64,000 bases of DNA from Chloranthus sessilifolius (GCA_021018995.1 CM037593.1:39445810-39509809); one strand, 5' to 3'. Counted from the first letter of the stretch, positions 45,425-57,693 are shown. Notes: generated from the sequence alone by a model not told the origin. A program made the numbers and translations.

Positions 45425-45810
45425 TGTAGACACCCAAATTCGGCCCAAGGCCCGATCAATCTGTACTTCGGGAGTGATGTTCCCCTGTGCTTCCGATGGC
45501 ACCCCCCTGAATCCTTAGGAACCTACCTAGACCAGTAGGAATCACTCGAAGACCTTTAGAGCCATTCTCCCAATCCTTAGAAGCCACCCTTACACCCTAG
45601 AATCCCTTCCTAGACCTAACTTAAACCCTTCTGGTAGTTGATGGGAGGAGAGATACAGAATTTCACACAGATCAGTACCATGGATGAGCCATATACCATT
45701 GGAAAGAGGACTTCTTTAGCTTTCCAACAAGCCAAAGATCACCTAATATGGAGCTACGGTTCAAAAGTTATGGCCGTTTTAAGTTTCACATAAAATCATG
45801 AATTTTACTC

Positions 45811-46027
45811 AGCCATAGATATTACATACGCCTAGCCATTTTTACCCCAGATTACTCAGGCGTATATATTATATACACCTTCCTATTTTGGAGAAAATTT
45901 GGTCGGGCGTATATAATATATACGCCCAGTATAGGTGGGACCCACCACGGGTTTCATCTTCTCAAAACTCTCCTGATTTTGGTGAAAATTACTGTTCCTA
46001 AACTGGGCGTATATAATATATACGCCC
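45811..46027. promoter_or_regulatory. Palindrome array, 3' LTR of A
   Basis: Copies at 45811-45833, 45858-45880, 45905-45927 and 46005-46027, the same spacing as in the 5' LTR. The last two are perfect 23-nt palindromes with GGGCGTATATA arms. Confidence 0.8.
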
Positions 46028-46304
46028 AAATGCTTAGTGAATCGCCATCGTGAGCTCGAATTTCCTCCATCTAGTTTGACCCTTTGACCATCCCCTTGGC
46101 TGAGGTGGGTGTCTTGAGATTGGTTGCACCCCCTTTGAGCTTATTGGCAACCCTTAAGTCACCCATGGTCTCACCCCATCATCCGCCATTGAAACCAGTT
46201 TCCCAAAACCCTAGGACCTTGAAAACCCAAAAAACCTTAGATGGGGGATTACCTAATTGCTAAACCAATTAGCTCTTAAGTAAGCCCCTAACCCATCCCT
46301 TCTC

Positions 46305-46312
46305 TATAAATA
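46305..46312 (+). promoter_or_regulatory. TATA box, 3' LTR of A
   Basis: TATAAATA, identical in context to 24250-24257. Confidence 0.7.
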
Positions 46313-47009
46313 GAGAGGCCTCCCTCTTCCTTAAGGGTTGGAAGAAATTGGAGGTTAAGGATTTGGAGCCCAAGAGAGAACCCTAGTGAGAGAAAGTGCA
46401 CTCATTTTCCAGAATTCCAGCAAGCTTAGTTCATCTTTTCCAATCCATTTCCACCATTAGATCACTCCCTTTAGCTAAACCTAGCCTCTAGCTTCACTCT
46501 ACACCCCTACTTTATTGAACTTTAGCATTAGAACCCATTTTCACACCATTTAAGCCATCGGAAGCACGCCAAAGCGAAGATCTTCCACGGTGCAACAAGG
46601 GCCCGTGAGCTCCGGCTCACCCCTCTCTTCCTCTACCTTCTTGGTGTCTCCTCCGTCCAAGGATTCAAGCCGTTACGCCGCCGAAATTTCGGTTTGGCTC
46701 AAAGCTTGATAGGACCGTATTGCCTTCGGGCAAGGGGAAACTCCGCCTTTTTTTATTTTTTTGGCCATAGATAGAGACCGCTACGTGCGGGTTGATCGGG
46801 TGCCTAAACCCTTCCTGATCGATAACCGAAGCCCCTACCCTAGAGCCTTTGGCTAAGATCAGTAAATCAGAGTCATATTTAGCACTTCGGTGCTCAAAAT
46901 ATCGATTTGAACATTTCTCGGGTCACCAAAAGCTCCAGTTGGAAACTCTACATTTTAGCCAAGGCGAGCCCATCGCCGCGACGGGTTCGAGAGGATCCAC
47001 GGTCGCACA

Positions 47010-47960
47010 ATCTGATAATAGGTTTAGTTCTAATAATAGGTTTAGTGACAAATTTATGTTCGACAATAGATTTAGGTTCGGTGATAATGTTGGGTCTGAT
47101 AATAGGTTTAGGTTTGAGTGCGATGATTGGCTTAGCTTTGATGATAGGTTTAATTTTTATAATAGGTTTGAGTTTGGGGCTCGGTGAGGGGATAAGTCCG
47201 ATGGTGAGTTCAGGTTTTAAGGTGGGTGTAGAGATTGGTTTGTGAGTTGGTTTTGATATCAGCTCAACGGTTGATTATGAAGTGAGTGAAAAGGGTGGTT
47301 CAGAAGTATATTTGGTAATAGATTCAGTTTCGAGATTTTGTTTTGAAGTTGGTGGGGTGACGAATTCAGTGTTAAGTTTAGGTTTTGAAATGAGTTTGGG
47401 TTCAAGAGCTTGTTCCGAGGTTGGTGGGGTGAAGTGTTTGTTGTTGAGTTCGAGTTTTAATGTCGGTGTAGGAATTGATTTAGGGACTGGTTTTGAGATT
47501 GGTGGGGCAATGTGTTTGGTTTTTGGGGTAAGTTTTGGAGTTGATTTGGAAGCGAGAGGGCTAGTGATTTTGGGGGTACATTGGATTACAGGTTTGGGTT
47601 CAGAGTTTAGTTTTATGATTGGTTTAAGTATGAATGGTGTCGTATAATACCAATTAATTAGTTCGAAAATTACTTCTAGAATCGGCACGTGAGCCTGTTT
47701 GGGGGTAGTTTGCGTCATTAGTTTAGGTGTCTATTTAGGAGGTGTGGGGTTGATTCGTTTGTTGGTAGGTTGTCGGAATCAAGGGTAGGCTGAGTTGGTT
47801 CGGGGATAAGTGCATTGAGCTTGACGATGAGTTTGGTGATGGCTGGAGTTAGTTTAGGGGTGGATTCGGTGATAGTTTGGATCTTAGTGAACTTGGTGAC
47901 TGGTTCAGGGTGAAAGGTGATTTTGCGTTTATAAGTACACGGGACAAGGTTAGTTGGTCG
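47010..47960 (-). other. Lys/Pro/Ile/Thr-rich coding-like sequence (right half)
   Basis: Continues the 18-bp repeat interrupted by A: the plus strand reads taataggtttagttctaata and so on to about 47,175. The longest minus-strand block is 47718-47275, starting MTQTTPKQAHVPILEVIFEL, with repeated KP, EP, TPPTSK and SKPV units. It has the same composition and repeat as 22101-23368. The right edge runs into Athila-like pol at about 47,960, itself a possible junction. Family unknown. Confidence 0.45.
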
Positions 47961-49280
47961 TGAATGTCATTCTGCTCTAAAATATTTATTGTCAAAAAAG
48001 GATGTCAAGCCAAGGCTAATCAGATAGATCGTACTTTTGCAGGAATTTAACTTTGAGATCAAAGATAAGAAGGGAGTTGAAAACATAATGGTTGATCACT
48101 TGTCCTAGATTGAATTGCCAGAAACTATTAGCAAAGAATCCCAGCACAATACCTTTTCGGATGAGCAACTTTTTTCCATCCAAACCGTAGAACCATGGTA
48201 TGCCAATATCGTAAATTATTTGGCGACAGGTAAGGTCCCTCCAACGTGGTCTAAACAAGACAAGTATGTTTTCTTTTCGTGCGTAAAATATTATATATAG
48301 GAAGATCCTGACTTGTTTAAGATATACCCATACCAAATTATTCAGAAATGTGTCCCTGATAGCGACACCCACAATATTTTATAATTTTGTTAGACTTATG
48401 CTTGTGGAGGTCACTTTGGTGGGAAGAAAATGACCTCCAAGGTCCTGCAATCAGGTTTTTATTGGTCGTCATTATTTAAAGATGCCTAGAAATTTTGTCT
48501 AGCCTGTAACCAATGTCAAAGGGCAGGTGCCATGTCCCGAAGGAACATGATGCCTCTCCAACCGATATTGGTCATAGAGCCCTTTGACGTATGGGGTATA
48601 GATTTCATGGGTCCCTTTCCACCTTCCTTTGGATATATGAAAATCCTTGTGGCTATCGACTATGTTCCAAAATGGTTTGAGGCAGCTATCACGAAGACTA
48701 ATGATCATAACGTAGTGATCTGTTTATTAGGGAGAACATCTTCTCGTGATTTGGAACTCCACGAGCCATCATAAGTGATGGGGGAAGCCATTTTTATAAT
48801 AGATATTTCAAGAGCTTACCCAAGAAATATTTTGTTAGTCACAAAATCACCACCCCCCATCATCCACAAACTAGTGGGCAAGTGGAGGTTTCTAATTGGG
48901 AAACCAAGAAGATACTAGAGAGAATTGTTTGCCTCGATAGAAAACATTTGTCCATGAGATTGCATGATGCCTTGTGGGCATATAGAATGGCCTACAAAAC
49001 ACCCATTGGCATGTCTCCCTACTGCTTGGTGTATGGAAGAGCTTGCCACCTACCTATGGAATTAGAGTGCAGAGCTTTATGAGCTTTCAAAGCATTAAAT
49101 TTTGAGTCATCCGCATTTGGTGAATAACGAAAACTCAAACTCAATGAGTTAGAGGAAATTCGTAATGATGCCTATGAGAATGCTCAGATTTATAAGGCCA
49201 AAACAAAAGCATTCCATGATAAACATATCTTAAGAAAGAGTTTTGTGCCTAGCCAACAAGTTTGGATGTTCAATTCGAGG
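47961..49280 (+). pseudogene. pol: Athila-like pol remnant: RNase H end and integrase
   Basis: Starts in the RNase H/connector (HSALKYLLSKKDVKPRLI, then LLQEFNFEIKDKKGVEN), followed by a linker (WYANIVNYLATGKVP), the integrase zinc region ([24 protein letters not shown]) and the catalytic core ([68 protein letters not shown]). The wording is Athila type and differs from the Tat integrase of A. It has lost everything upstream and is broken in several places. It could be the remains of an autonomous partner of the pol-less copy to its right. Confidence 0.85.
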
Positions 49281-49394
49281 TTAAAGTTATTCCCAAGAAA
49301 ACTACAAAGACGATAGGACGGACCCTTCACATCCCCCCTCTGTTTCTTATAAATACACATCTAAACCTCCACCCCTCTCATTCCACCCATTCCA

Positions 49395-49790
49395 TTTTCT
49401 TCCACCACCAACACATGGCAAAACAACAGAGTTGGTCCGAGATTGCCGATGCCTTCGAACGACTCCTCTGGCGCAAGGCAAAGGAAATCTCCACACTCGC
49501 TGGAAGAGCGGGCGTGGATGATCAATGACATTCTCTCCCTCTTCCCTGCTCCAGACCCTCTGATGCGCCACCCACGCCACTGGATTCAACACCACCACCC
49601 CCTCCTCCATTTTCTTAACCCCCACTATTCCCTTTCCCGACTTGCAGTTCCTCTTCCAAGAGCGGCAAGTTGAGGACATCTCGGAGCCAGAGGGAAGATA
49701 ATGTTTTTGGCGAGAAAATTTTGAAGACCACCGAGGACCGATCTTTATCAAACTCATCTTTTCGCCTCAAACGGTCGCTACCAGTGTCGT
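49395..49790 (+). pseudogene. Short post-integrase ORF
   Basis: Starts MAKQQSWSEIADAFERLLWR and continues in broken form through a Pro/His-rich segment. It parallels the ORF at 54994-55560 of the neighbouring element (MAKELNQDDINKRLDRILEI): same start residues, similar position before the tail, and similar end (EDRSL.../EGRSL...). No known family; probably a lineage-specific small ORF. Confidence 0.45.
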
Positions 49791-51662
49791 AGTCAGTCCA
49801 TGTCTAGATTTTTTCTAGGATTTCTTTTTGTAATTAGTTTTACTTTCCATGCACTCTGTAAATATTTCATTCTACATATAAAAATTCCTTTTGTTTCTCT
49901 TATCCTTTCTTATTATTTTTAATTTTTCTCTTTGCTGCCGTTTCAATGTGATTATGCTGAAAGTGACTTCTCCTAAGTTTGGGGGAGGTTTGTGATTCTT
50001 TTTTAAGATTATAAAGCTCAGTACATGCAGTAACTTCGGTAAAAAAATTTGTATCCCCTATTTTGTGAACAATGAGGACATTGTCCTATTTAAGTTTGAG
50101 GGTACACACTCTGTGTATATTTATTTTGTAAAAAAAAAAACAAGCAAACATCTAGTCTTAGTTTTAATTTTATTTTTAAATTTTTAGTTTCAATTGCTTT
50201 ATTTCTTCTTTCCTTTTGGATAACCATTATATGTGAATTATGATAGATATAATACAATTCCAAATGCCTTAACCATCATCTTAGTAGAAGTTCAAACATC
50301 TATGATAGGAAATAGCTATGATTCATGTTGAGATCATGGTACACTGTATTAAAAATTGAATGTTTGAAATTATAGTTTTCTTTAAACTACAATATTTAGA
50401 CTATAGTTTCAAAATCATATAACCAATGAGCATTTGATCCTATTTCCTTTCTTTTGAGAGACACTGTTTGCCTATCCGAATTCTAAATTTCTTGAACTTG
50501 TTGACTATGCTGAAATGAAATCATTATTATTATAATTTGAATCAAATTTTCTATAATTATGTTGAATGTTTTTCTAGAACTATTTATTATATACATCAAA
50601 ACAATAAGACATTCTTGTTAGTAAATCATGAAAATGATTTAAGGTCATCTTTTAATTCGTTTGAGCCAAAAAGTCAATTCCCGAAATATATTTATCCCTT
50701 GAACCCATATTAGAAGCCTGAACTGATTTTTCTTTATACAAAAATCTTATAAACCCTTAACCATATGTACTACCCAAAGCTTTCAGTCTTTTACCCTTGT
50801 AATTCTGAGAATTTAGAACAAAAGAAAAAATAGGAGAGTGGAAGGAGTATGCAAGAACAGATAAGGGGAATGCCAAAAGGGTACAGCTAAAAAAGGAAAA
50901 GTATTCTGAAAAAAAAATATGGGAGTGAAAAAAAAAAAAGCAAAAAGCTTCCAAAAAAAATTCAAGACGATATCTGAAAAGAAAAATTGAGAAAATGGGA
51001 TTTACTGAAGAAAAAAAAAAGTATATGGGAAGAAGTTATCCAACTTTTGGATACTTCCTGAAGAAGAGGAAAAGAAGAAAAAGATTAGGTGAGAGATAAT
51101 CTGAATTCTCAGAACTTTTGAATCTTTTCTACCTTTCTTTGGAACCTTTTTAACCCAAAGCCCCATTACAAGCCGAATAAAGACTTTTCTGATTCACGAT
51201 TTGCAAAATCATGAGCCTAGTAGAGATGTATATAATGAATACTATAGAAAACAAGATGCATAAGAAATAGAATTGATTACCTAATCCATGAGAATTATCT
51301 TTCTGTCAATTATCCTTTGAATTATTCATCATAAACATCATATTGTGAGAACCCAATAATTTCGATATCTTTTTTAGAGTATGCCAACAGTGAGAATTTG
51401 GATGAAAATATTTTCTAAATCTACAGTTTAGAAAAATTTATAATGAATAGATTCTTTCATTGATACGCACACACTCCATACTTTACCTTAATTGAAATTG
51501 TTGAGTATCTGATCAAGGATAACTACTAGGATGAGAAGTCATGGCTATTGGAATCTTATTTTAGAAAATCATAACAACCATGTGATGATTAACTGGTTAG
51601 GTACAAAATTTGTTTAGAGCTTTTAAATTTTTCTTCTTCATAAAAATTTTGAAAAAAATATA

Positions 51663-51712
<50 letters not shown>

Positions 51713-51770
51713 AAGATTGTAAGTAACTTCACTGAAAATCTTTAGGAGGCTATACTCCACCACTAGAGAT
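49791..51770 (+). other. 3' tail of the integrase-bearing copy
   Basis: Non-coding, homologous over most of its length to 55561-57600 (shared blocks ttgggggaggtttgtgattc, gtatcccctattttgtgaac, aagtttgagggtacacac, agtatgccaacagtgagaat). (TA)n lies at about 51,659-51,710. The conserved 3' structured block is partly present (51,725-51,770). Confidence 0.75.
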
Positions 51771-51857
51771 TATTGATCAACCACATTAAGAACAGATAGC
51801 AGAATAATGCCATAAGTGTTAATCTATGTCAAAATAAAATCAAAAGGTAGTAAGAAA

Positions 51858-52069
51858 GACGATTGTACGCAGAGACGATTCCAATCGTATGTAGACACCA
51901 ATCAAAAGAGAAATCATATTCACGATAGTGCAAAACTAAAGAAGAAAAGAAGAAATCGTATTTACAATTCCTCATAATATGCTTGATGGCTGGAGGACAC
52001 AAGCGGAGATACGATCGATCGTGAGTAAAGGAATCGTACTCAAGAAAAATGCAATCGTAATTACGATTG
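51858..52069. promoter_or_regulatory. U3 inverted ATCGTA/TACGAT motifs (LTR1)
   Basis: At least eight half-sites of (A)ATCGTA or its complement. They include the perfect 18-nt palindrome CAATCGTAATTACGATTG (52052-52069), the palindrome ACGATCGATCGT (near 52,011-52,022) and the pair ATCGTATTTACAAT. Equivalent clusters lie at 57,859-58,070 (LTR2) and 59,383-59,580 (LTR3). Confidence 0.6.
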
Positions 52070-52358
52070 TAAAAAAATAGAAGCTCCCGTTGCTGCTGAT
52101 CACGTGAGAACTACACTGCTATGCAAAGAATTAGAAGACCACTTAAATTAAAAGTCTGACAATCCACGAATCCGAGAAGAATGGCAAAATAATCTTACTG
52201 ATCTTTGCTACTGAAAATACGGAGAAAAGACCTGCACACATCTACCATCCAAAGCAAGGAAGGATAGGATTAGAAGTTTTAGTTATTTTAGGAATCTTAT
52301 TTTTTTTAGGAATTTTCTTTTGTTAGAACTCAATAATAAAAACCGACCCCTTATGATC

Positions 52359-52366
52359 TATAAATA
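52359..52366 (+). promoter_or_regulatory. TATA box, LTR1
   Basis: TATAAATA in gatctataaataagagggct, conserved at 58355-58362 and 59859-59866. Confidence 0.7.
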
Positions 52367-53101
52367 AGAGGGCTCAGCATAAGAGGAAAACTTATCGAAG
52401 GAACTCTTAGCATCAATTGACGATTGAGGTTAGGTTTTCTTCTGATCACCTTAGTTTAGAGTAGTTTAGATATCCAAGGTTTCTCGTGAGCAATTGATGA
52501 CTGTGATCAAGAGCTGGAAGATTCGAGTAGAGTATTCGTAATTTCTCATAAGCAATTGATGCCTGTGACTGAGGGATGAAAGGTCTTTTATTTGCTTTCT
52601 AGTGTAGATTTACTACTTTCATTAACTACTTTGTAAATATCTAAAAGTTCTTGATTTTAATTGACGACTAAAGTCTTAAATTTACAGATTAGTGTAACGA
52701 ATTTTATTTTCCTTCAATTTTCTTGAGTCTGATTGACGCCCAAATTTTGGGAAGATTGCTAATTAGTATAAATCTATAATGAGGGAATATTGTTTTTGAT
52801 TGACGCCCAAATTCTAGAGGACTGAGATATAGTGTAACGATATTTTAATTTTATAAGTATCCTGGATTGTGATTGACGACCATAATCTGGAAGTAGGAGG
52901 ATTTACATTTACTTTTTCTATAATTAGTTTAAACAACCATTCTTTTATTCATATTTCTCAACCTTTAAAGACAAATAGAAGTTTTCAGGAGAAATTTTGA
53001 CCTTCCTCGTGGGAACAAACCTATACTAGTGTTACAATTTCCATTGTGCACTTGCAATAGGTTAAGACAGAGTATGCGTAATAGAGCTGTCAACAAGCTT
53101 T

Positions 53102-53119
53102 TGGTGACACTGTCGGGGA
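53102..53119 (+). other. Primer binding site behind LTR1
   Basis: TGGTGACACTGTCGGGGA, 6 bases after the LTR end. Related to the tRNA-Asp-type site of Athila but with several differences. Confidence 0.6.
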
Positions 53120-53368
53120 TTTTTTTTTTTGAAAGCCAATATTTATCATTCTTTATATTTTTACTTTCTTAATCACTTCTTAATCTTCTGCATGTTTGTT
53201 CGGAGCAACAAATAAAAGGTTTCGACACTTCTTCTATAATAGAAGCTAGAGGCTCAGATTTATTTTCTCTCTCTGCTTTTCTAAAATGAAAATAAGATAG
53301 AATTAGAATGAAAAGAAATATATAATAATTGTTCTAGCCAACCCGCCTTATCTTTAATTCAATTCAAT

Positions 53369-54502
53369 ATGATGGGAAAAGACCAAACTGTGACTAGAAC
53401 GTTGGGGGAGTATTATGCATTGGCCCCTCTTACACTTCCCTCGTGCATTTGCTTACCCCTAGTGACCGGTGATGGAACCTTCGAAATCAAATCCCATGTA
53501 CTTCCAATCTTTTATGGGTTTGGGGAGGAGGACCCATATATGCACTTAAGGAGTTTTCTAGAAATCTACACAATCATTAAAATTAAAAACTTGTCTGAAG
53601 AATTCACTATTCTAAGGCTCTGTCCATTTTCCCTCAAAGACAGGGCAAAGTAGTGACTAAACTCTTTGCCGAGAAATTCAATTACTAGTTGAAAAGAATT
53701 GCAAACCAAGTTTATTACAAAGTTCTTCCCAATCAGTAAAACGAATCGAATCTGAAAGATTATCACAACGTTTCATCAATTTTCAGAGGAGTCTTTTCAT
53801 GAATGTTGGAAACTTCTTAACGAGCCTCTAAACAAGTGCCCACATCATGAGGTCCCACGCTGGCAAATAGTGTTTGATTTCTACGTAGGCCTTAATGAAC
53901 GCGCCCGACACATGATTAATGTTGCTTGTGGAGGAATGTTCCGCACATTGGCTACAGAAGATGCTTAGGAACTCCTTGAGATCCTTAGAGAGGAATTGGT
54001 GCAACACCATGCATCGAATGGGACTGATTCAGAACCTTTAAGGAATATGCCTCCTAAGCGGGGAGGATTGTATGAATTAAAACCAATGATGGATTTTCTT
54101 CTAAAGCTTAGGTTGTGGAAAACAAAAATTCAGTCCCTGTTGGGTATAAAATCATACCCAACACCTCAAAGAGGAGAGGCTTGTGGTTCTCACCATGGCT
54201 TGTCTCAAAAAGTGCCTCAGTATCCTGTTGTACCTTTTTACCCCACAAGAATCCAAGACTCTACTGCTGCCATAAAGGACGCCATGCTGCAAACTTGCAA
54301 AAATTGCCAGCCGCATGAGCAGAACGAATTGCAGCCACTCTTCTCTCTTCAGCGATCTATTTTTAAGTTAGAAGCTCGAGTTGAGCAGCTAACTATTTTA
54401 ATTAATAGGAGAGAGAGTAGCTATTCTTCCTCGTGGTCAGTTGACACCCCAAGAGGACATATCTTTATGGGAGACACATCAACTCCCCTTGATCCAAAGT
54501 AA
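53369..54502 (+). pseudogene. gag: gag of the Athila-like copy
   Basis: Open blocks include TRTLGEYYALAPLTLPSCIC, FEIKSHVLPIFYGFGEEDPY, HLRSFLEIYTIIKI and LRLCPFSLKDRAK. These are the Athila gag core (compare STISMLPSFHGLSKEDPFKH and LRLFPFSLKEKA in M). Later blocks have RGGLYELKPMM and a C-terminus with LINRRESSYSSSWSVDTPRG. No clear zinc knuckle survives. Broken. Confidence 0.8.
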
Positions 54503-54993
54503 GTTCCTCATAGACCTGTCGTGCTACTAACTTACATGTAGCAAAACTTTGTATTATATGTGTAGTATTTCTTTTGTTGCTAGTAGGAAATTTTGTTAGA
54601 GAACACTTTACAATCCAAAGTGTGTTGAAACACACTCGATTGTAAAGACTTCTCTTGTGTAACATAATGACTTCTAAACACATGGATTTGCGTTCACTCG
54701 TGAATTCCCGTTGTTGAATTGTGGTGATTACGGTTCACTCGTCTCAGAATTCATTTAAGCGGAGTGATATAACCTAGAATTGTAATGTACAATCCTAGGG
54801 AATAGGCTATTCTAGTGACCAGTTTTATCAATTATTTTGGAATACGAACTCATTTAAATCATTGAAGAAGCAAACAAGCATCGCATTTATGACCGCCAAC
54901 TCCAACCTACCCCACCTACCCGAGCTTTAATGTGTAGCCTTCGAAATTTATTTTGAAGTGAAGTTCAAAGCCCTACCCTTTTCCTATAAAACA
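54503..54993 (+). other. Spacer between gag and the short ORF
   Basis: About 490 bp, no coding motif. Contains a small inverted arrangement (tttacaatccaaagtgtg ... cacactcgattgtaaag, 54,609-54,647), a perfect-looking stem that may be a hairpin. Confidence 0.5.
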
Positions 54994-55560
54994 ATGCCTT
55001 CACAAAGAAAAACCCATCTCTTTCGTCTTCCTCCTTCAAAACCCCTATCCCCTATGGCGAAAGAGCTTAACCAAGATGATATCAATAAAAGACTTGATCG
55101 AATTCTTGAGATACAACGGGCCAAGCTCCTAGCTGCAATAAAGAAAGTAGAAAAACTGAAACATTAGCGACCAATACCAGATGCTAAATCGTCTACCGAA
55201 ACTACCCTTTACTCTAAACCTATCCCAAATCTGAAACCACTTCCCTATGGCCCATCTTCCCCCAACCGTCCCTCGCCACCCCTTTCCATTGTTCATCTCA
55301 GCCACCCTTCCTGAATTTCATTCTCTTGATTCTCTTCATCTTCCCACTCCTCAATTCCCTCCCCTAAGTGCATTGCATTTCTTGCAAGGGAGCAATGTGG
55401 TGTGCTCTGTTTGGGGGAGATATTTGGAAGGCAGTGAGGAGTGTTTCGAGGATGGGAGGACTCTTGTGGATACTCCTTCTAACGGAGAAGAACGAGACTC
55501 TGATTGAAGATGGTTAGAAAATGAGGGCCGATCTTTAGCGAATATCTTCTTGCCTCGAAC
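54994..55560 (+). pseudogene. Short lineage-specific ORF after gag
   Basis: Begins MPSQRKTHLFRLPPSKPLSP then MAKELNQDDINKRLDRILEI and a lysine-rich helix (QRAKLLAAIKKVEKLKH), followed by a Pro-rich part. Homologous in position and partly in sequence to 49395-49790. Function unknown. Broken. Confidence 0.45.
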
Positions 55561-57693
55561 AGTTGCTGTCGATGTCGTAGTTAGTTCGTGTCTAGATTTT
55601 TCCTAAGTTTAATCTTTTATGTAATTAGTTTTCTTTCTTGAAATCCCTTTAAATATTTTCTTTCAATATTAATAGAACTTTATTTTTGTTTTGAATCTTA
55701 CTAATTATTTTCTTTATGGTACTGTTTCTGTGTGATTATGTCGGATGCGATTTCTCCTAATTTCGAGGGAGATTTTTTATTCTTTCCGCATATTATAAGA
55801 CCGGCACACACAACACCAATGGTAAAAAAAAAATTTGAGTATCCCCTGTTTTGAGACAATGAGGGCATTTTCATGTTTAAGTTTGGGGGGGTACACACAC
55901 TCTGTGTATATTACTTTTGCTTTTTGAAAAAAAAAAAATTGTTGTTAATTTATTTTTTTTTGCATTTTCTGATTTGTTTGTAGATTTTTAGAGTAGTTTT
56001 CATTCTTATGTTTAGGATTTCTAGTTGTTATTTTCTGTTAAGCATCACATGTGAGTTACGATAGAAAGATTTATGATTCCATAAACCTTACAATTCATTG
56101 TAGTAGAAGTTCAACCATAAAAATAGAGCAATTATGATTCATGTTTAACCCTCTTGTATACTGTATCATAATTGAATGTTTGAAACTATACTTTGATTTA
56201 AACTGCAACATTTAGATTATATTTTCGAAATCATATAACCAATGAGCTTTTGGGACCTATTTCCTTTCTTTTTGAGAGAGACTGCTATCTATTCGAACTA
56301 AAACCTTTTCTTAAACTTCTGGATTGTATGAAATCTCATATTACTGTAATTTGAATCAAATATTCTATGATTATGATGACTTGTTTTTCTAGAACTGTCT
56401 ATTATATGCATTAAAACAATATGGCATTCATGCGAGTATATTGTGAACATGATTAAAGGCCATCTTTTTATCGCTTGAATCCATATTAGAAGCCTAAATC
56501 GAATTTCTTTGTACCAAAATCTTATAAACCATTAACCATATGTACTACCCAAAGCTTTCAATTTTTAACCCTTAAATTTTGAGAATTTAGAAGAAAAGGA
56601 AGAAGTAGGGAGTGAAAGGAGTATGCAATAACAGCTAAGGGATATGCCAAAAGAGTGTACAACTGAGTAAAAAATTTGAAAAAAAAATATATGAGAAATG
56701 AAGAGAAATTGCACCTACGAATCTACAAAAAGAGAAGCAAAAACCTTCCAAAAACTAAGAAAATCAAGAGGATAGCTGAAAATGAAACAAACAAAGGAAA
56801 AAGGGATTTACAAAACAAAAAAAAGGTATATGGGAAGAACTTATCCAAATTTTTGGATACTTAATGAAGTAGAAATAGTAGAAAAAAAGAAAGAGAAGAA
56901 GAAGAATAGGTGAAAGAAGAGTTGAATTCTCAAAAAAATTTGAATCCTTTCTACCTTTCATTGGAGCCCTTTTTAACCCAAATCCAAATTACAAGTTGAA
57001 TAAAAACCTTTTTGATTCATGATTTGAAAAAGCATGAGACTAGTATAGATGTATGTATAATAAACACTATGGATACACAGGAAAGCATATAAATAGGATT
57101 GATTATTTTTTTCCATGTGATTCATTCTTTTGTTAATTATCCTTTGAATTATTCATCATGCATATCACCAAAAATTTTGATATCATTTTTAGAGTATGTC
57201 AACAGTGAGAGTTTGGATGAAAATATTTTCTAAATTTGCAGTTTAGAGAAATCTATGATCAATAAACTGTTCACTGATACGCACACACTCCATGTCGAAT
57301 ATGAAATGAAATTGTTGAGTTCTGATCAAGGATAACTACGAGAATGGAAAGTCAGGGCTGATGAAGTCATACTTTTTAAAAATTACAACCATGTGATGAT
57401 TAACTAGTTAGTATACAGAATTAGTCTAGAAATTTTAAACTTTTATTTTATTTATTTTTGAAAACCTTGAAAAACCCAAACAAAAAAGGATTTGAAGTTT
57501 GTAGGTAGTAAATTCACTGAAAACTTTTAGGAGACTATAACTCCTCCACTAGGGATCACCTAGGGGTTTAAAGGTTTGTTGCATCGACTAAATGCAATCG
57601 TGCTCCCTTCGAAAGTAGCATTTAAATTTGTAGTTTGAGATTAGTTTATCTTTTCCTTATTTTCTAGGGACTAGCAAAGCTTAAGTTTGGGCG
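55561..57693 (+). other. 3' tail with conserved structured block and polypurine tract
   Basis: Non-coding. The block 57513-57621 repeats the three-hairpin motif of X and Z: AGGAG (57529-57533)/CTCCT (57541-57545), CTAGG (57549-57553)/CCTAG (57559-57563) and TTGCAT (57579-57584)/ATGCAA (57592-57597). In the third stem the base pair differs from X on both sides, so pairing is kept. The polypurine tract ends at 57693. Confidence 0.7.

Larger units (their letters stand above)
23369..47009 (+). mobile_element. Element A: Ogre-like Tat (Ty3/gypsy) LTR retrotransposon, 23.6 kb, both LTRs present
   Basis: 5' LTR 23369-24956, primer site 24959-24976, leader with repeats, ORF1-like region, gag, protease, RT-RNase H, second RNase H, integrase (to 35480), then a 10-kb 3' region with antisense PMD genes, polypurine tract aaagagggg (45412-45420) and 3' LTR 45425-47009. 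The target duplication is gtctg (23364-23368) and atctg (47010-47014), 4 of 5 identical. Great length, a tRNA-Arg-type primer, an extra ORF before gag and a dual RNase H place it in the Tat/Ogre branch. The LTRs differ by roughly 5 percent by eye, suggesting an age of a few million years under usual plant rates. Structurally near complete; the coding region has several breaks. Confidence 0.92.
45425..47009 (+). repeat. 3' LTR of element A (1585 bp)
   Basis: Starts TGTAGACACCC after the polypurine tract and ends GGTCGCACA. Roughly 5 percent different from the 5' LTR by eye, with several clustered differences near 46,028-46,045. Flanked by atctg, the second target duplication. Confidence 0.95.
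51771..53095 (+). repeat. LTR1 of the Athila-like array
   Basis: Ends GAGCTGTCAACA at 53095, followed by a primer site. It aligns with LTR2 (57694-59091) except near its start. Contains TATAAATA at 52359-52366, U3 ATCGTA motifs (51,858-52,069), and a series of attgacgcc/attgacgac words repeated downstream of the TATA box (52,420-52,880) which also occur in LTR2 and LTR3. Confidence 0.85.
53096..57693 (+). mobile_element. Internal region of an Athila-like copy between LTR1 and LTR2 (no pol)
   Basis: Primer site, leader (53120-53368), gag (53369-54502), spacer, short ORF (54994-55560), long tail and polypurine tract (taagtttgggcg). No RT or integrase motifs are present. It resembles M and X in keeping gag plus one extra ORF without pol, but the extra ORF is unrelated in sequence and much shorter. 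Broken in several places. Confidence 0.8.

Noticed and set aside
46849-47245. ORF spanning the end of the 3' LTR of A and the 18-bp repeat
   Set aside because: It crosses the element-host junction and is a chance fusion, not a gene.
49347-49757. Minus-strand 136-aa ORF
   Set aside because: Lies opposite the short post-integrase ORF and its Pro-rich tail; a shadow with no independent support.
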